Shown in pieces: positions 60,401 through 64,000 of a stretch of 64,000 nucleotides of DNA. The stretch comes from Hydractinia symbiolongicarpus. Its lineage: Eukaryota > Cnidaria > Hydrozoa > Anthoathecata > Hydractiniidae. The notes beneath the pieces are model-generated. The model did no database searches and had not been told where the DNA came from. It was given only the letters and a program-made list of their open reading frames with translations. The stretch is taken from the NCBI RefSeq assembly GCF_029227915.1, contig NC_079875.1, forward strand, positions 32,119,501 through 32,183,500. The letters run 5' to 3'. The translations under genes and the position numbers were made by a program. How positions within the stretch are numbered: the first letter of the stretch is position 1; each line of letters opens with the position of its first letter.

Positions 60401-63400
60401 TGTTTTATATTTGCGATTTTTCGTATTGATACAAGATAATTGTCATTCAGGGTCAAATATCTCGTCTCAGGCTCTATACATTCCAGCCGTAAAATTGATA
60501 AACGAGGCATTTCAAAGTGACGAGTGTCTCATACATTTGCAATTTTTCGTATTGATACAAGATAATTGTCATTTAGGGTCAACAACCTCGTCTGAGGTTC
60601 TATATATCTTAGACGTAAAATTGATAAACGAGGCATGTAAAAGAGACGAGCGTTATATATTTGCGATTTTTTGTATTGATACAAGATAATTGTCATTTAG
60701 GGTCGACAACCTTGGCTCAGGTTCTATATATTTTAACTGGAAAATTGATAAACCAGGCATTTAAAGGAGACGAATGTTACATATTTGCGATTTTTCGTAT
60801 TGATACAAGATAGTTGTACTTTAGGGACGACAACCTCATCTCAGGTTCTATAATTACTGCCGTAAAATTGATAAGCGAGGCATTTCAAAGTGACGAATGT
60901 CTCATACATTTGCTATTTTTCGTATTGATACAAGAAAATTGTCATTTAGGGATGACAACCTTGTCTCAGGTTCTATACATTATAGCCGTAAAATTGATAA
61001 ACGAGGCATTTAAAACAGACGAGTGTTATGTATTTGCGATTTCTCGAACTGATACAAGATAATTGTCATTCAGGGTCAAAAATCTCGTCTCAGGTTCTAT
61101 ACATTCCAGCCGTAAAATTGATAAACGAGGCATTACAAAGTGACGAGTGTCTCATACATTTGCGATTTTTCGTATTGATACAAGATAATTGTCACTCAGG
61201 GTCAACAATCTCGTCTCAGGCTCTATATATTTTAGTTGTAAAATTGATAAACGAGGCATTTAAAGGAGACGAGTGTTACATATTTGCGATTTTTCGTATT
61301 GATACAAGATAATTGCACTTTAGGGACGACAACCTTGTCTCAGGTTCTATATATTTCAGCCGTAAAATTGATAAACGAGGCATTTCAAAGTGACGAGTGT
61401 CTCATACATTTGCGATTTTTCGTATTGATACAAGAAAATTGTCATTTAGGGACGTCAACCTTGTCTCAGGTTCTATATATTATAGCCGTAAAATTGATAA
61501 ACGAGGCATTTAAAAGAGACGAGTGTTATATATTTGCGATTTTGCGTATTGGTGCAAGATAATTGTCATTTAGTGTCAACAACCTCGTCTCAGGTTCTAT
61601 ATATTTTAGACGTAAAATTGTAAAACAAGACATTTAAAAGAGACGAGCGTTATATATTTGCAATTTTTCGTATTGATACAAGATAACTGCACTTTAGGGA
61701 CGACAACCTCGTCTCAGGTTCTATATATTTTAGACGTAAAATTGTAAAACGAGGCATTTAAAAGAGACGAGCGTTATATATTTGCAATTTTTCGTATTGA
61801 TACAAGATAACTGCACTTTAGGGACGACAACCTCGTCTCAGGTTCTATATATTTTAGACGTAAAATTGTAAAACGAGGCATTTAAAAGAGACGAGCGTTA
61901 TATATTTGCAATTTTTCGTATTGGGACAAGAAAATTGTCATTTAGGGACGACAACCTTGGCTCAGGTTCTATATATTTTATCTTTAAAATTGATAAACCA
62001 GGCATTTAAAGGAGACGAGTGTTACATATTAGCGATTTTTGGTATTGATACAAGATAATTGTCACTCAGGGTCAACAACCTCGTCTCAGGTTCTATATAT
62101 TTTAGTTGTAAAATTGATAAACGAGGCATTTAAAGGAGACGAGTGTTACATATTTGCGATTTTTCGTATTGATACAAGATAATTGCACTTTAGGGACGAC
62201 AACCTTGTCTCAGGTTCTATATATTTCAGCCGTAAAATTGATAAACGAGGCATTTCAAAGTGACGAGTGTTATATATTTGCAATTTTTCGTATTGATACA
62301 AGATAACTGCACTTTAGGGACGACAACCTCGTCTCAGGTTCTATATATTTTAGACGTAAAATTGTAAAACGAGGCATTTAAAAGAGACGAGCGTTATATA
62401 TTTGCAATTTTTCGTATTGGGACAAGAAAATTGTCATTTAGGGACGACAACCTTGGCTCAGGTTCTATATATTTTATCTTTAAAATTGATAAACCAGGCA
62501 TTTAAAGGAGACGAGTGTTACATATTAGCGATTTTTGGTATTGATACAAGATAATTGTCACTCAGGGTCAACAACCTCGTCTCAGGTTCTATATATTTTA
62601 GTTGTAAAATTGATAAACGAGGCATTTAAAGGAGACGAGTGTTACATATTTGCGATTTTTCGTATTGATACAAGATAATTGCACTTTAGGGACGACAACC
62701 TTGTCTCAGGTTCTATATATTTCAGCCGTAAAATTGATAAACGAGGCATTTCAAAGTGACGAGTGTTATATATTTGCGATTTTTGTATTGATACAAGGTA
62801 ATTGTCATTTAGGGTCAATAACCTCGTCTAAGGTTGTATATAATTCGGCCGTAAAGTTGATAAGCGAGGCATTTCAAAGTGACGAGCGTTTTATATTTGC
62901 AATTTTTCGTATTGGGACAAGAAAATTGTGATTTAGGGACGACAACCTTGGCTCAGATTCTATATATTTTATCTTTAAAATTGATAAACGAGGCATTTAA
63001 AAGAGACGAGTGTTATATATTTGCGATTTTTCGTATTGGTGCATAATAATTGTCATTTAGGGTCAACAACCTCGTCTCAGGTTCTATATATTTAAGACGT
63101 AAAATTGTAAAACGAGGCATTTAAAAGAGACGAGCGTTATATATTTGCAATTTTTCGTATTGGGACAAGAAAATTGTCATTTAGGGACGACAACCTTGGC
63201 TCAGGTTCTATATATTTTATCTTTAAAATTGATAAACCAGGCATTTAAAGGAGACGAGTGTTACATATTAGCGATTTTTGGTATTGATACAAGATAATTG
63301 TCATTTAGGTTCAACAACCTCTTTTCAGGTTTTTATATTTTAGCCGTAAGATCGATATACGAAGCATTTACAAGAGACGAGTGACTCATATATTTGCGAT

Positions 63401-64000
63401 TTTCCGTATTGATACAAGATAATTGCACTTTAGGGACGACAACCTTGTCTCAGGTTCTATATATTTCAGCCGTAAAATTGATAAACGAGGCATTTCAAAG
63501 TGACGAGTGTTATATATTTGCGATTTTTGTATTGATACAAGATAATTGTCATTTAGGGTCAACAACCTCGTCTGATAAACAAGGCATTTAAAATTGACGA
63601 GTGTCTTTTATAATTGCGATTTTTCATATTGATACAGGATAATTGTAGTTTAGGGACGACAACCTCGTCCCAGGTTCTATATATTATAACCGTAAAATTA
63701 ATAAACGAGGCATTTCAATGTGACTAGTCTCATATATTTGCGATTTTTCGTATTGATACAGGATAATTGTGGTTTAGGGACGACAACCTCGTCCCAGGTT
63801 TTATATATTATAGCCGTAAAATTGATAAACGAGGCATTTCAATGTGACAAGTCTCATATATTTGCGATTTTTCGTGTTCATACAAGATAATTAGCAGTTA
63901 GGGTCAACAACATCGTCTCAGGTTCTATATATTTTAGCCGTAAAATTAATAAACGAGGCATTTAAAAGAGACGAGTGTTATATATTTGCGATTTTTCGTA
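54430..64000 (+). repeat. 124-bp satellite array, plus orientation, about 77 copies, continues beyond the window
   Basis: Consensus landmarks in order are GAGGCATTTAAAAGAGACGA, GTGTTATATATTTGCGATTT, TTCGTATTGATACAAGATAA, TTGTCATTTAGGG, CAACCTCGTCTCAGGTTC, TATATATTTTAGCCGTAAAA and TTGATAAAC. Monomers are 123-126 bp. Multi-monomer blocks recur: 55126-58150 repeats with a 2228-bp offset (18 monomers), and 61911 onward repeats with a 496-bp offset (4 monomers). Each monomer contains GAGACGAG and its complement CTCGTCTC. Open frames up to 181 codons come from runs of monomers 123 or 126 bp long. Confidence 0.95.

Noticed and set aside
54430-63591. Long open frames (up to 181 codons) with repeated LIQDNC...VKLINEAF-like units in the satellite
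   Set aside because: They follow the 124-bp satellite exactly, start and stop where monomer length changes between 123/126 and 124/125 bp, and also occur on the opposite strand in the 20.6-22.1 kb array. They show no codon-level constraint.
54430-64000. Repeats resembling a CRISPR array
   Set aside because: There are no unique spacers; the whole 124-bp unit is repeated, and the DNA is eukaryotic.

Overview
This is eukaryotic, AT-rich animal DNA. Genes are split by short GT-AG introns with T-rich 3' ends, intergenic space is large, and eukaryotic transposons and satellite DNA are abundant. The families seen (RBCC/TRIM with death-fold domains, a divergent protein kinase, TNP2-type CACTA, pogo/Tigger, P-element-like and F-box-like fragments, a tRNA-derived SINE) suggest an early-branching metazoan, most likely a cnidarian, possibly a hydrozoan. 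That assignment is an inference from gene families and base composition; no species marker is visible.

Layout. A large imperfect inverted repeat dominates the left 37 kb. Its left arm (about 480-13430) is the reverse complement of its right arm (about 28290-36960), with indels in both. Each arm carries the first exons of a RING/B-box/coiled-coil gene pointing outward (minus strand at 4104-53, plus strand from 33824). Each also carries exon-like blocks of a second, unrecognised gene (plus strand 11653-12511, minus strand 29054-29927). The spacer (13.4-28.3 kb) holds a kinase gene with an in-frame stop, a decayed CACTA transposase, a C2HC-finger exon, two exons of an unknown gene, a 1.7-kb pogo/Tigger element, about 13 copies of a 124-bp satellite, Pro/Ala-rich low-complexity sequence, a P-element-like pseudogene and a 329-bp terminal-inverted-repeat element.

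The most interesting locus is the right-hand gene at 33824-44710. I could assemble 21 exons by hand with consistent reading phase, giving 803 residues: RING, two B-boxes and a coiled coil in two ordinary exons, then a linker of about 220 residues built from 18 small exons (13-74 nt), then one exon with two death-fold-like repeats. The last 14 linker exons form seven pairs that strictly alternate phase 0-to-1 and 1-to-0. The inverted duplication ends inside intron 4, so the two arms share the N-terminal E3-like module but must differ downstream.

The right part (44.8-54.4 kb) has few genes. It contains a degenerate CAACG-type minisatellite, palindromes, a GGGGCG-rich repeat, a block flanked by inverted CTCCCC motifs that carries a broken F-box-like gene with a 40-bp tandem repeat, a SINE, and a decayed unknown coding region. 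From about 54.43 kb to the window end the sequence is one continuous satellite array (about 77 monomers) in the opposite orientation to the 20.6-22.1 kb array, with higher-order periodicity.
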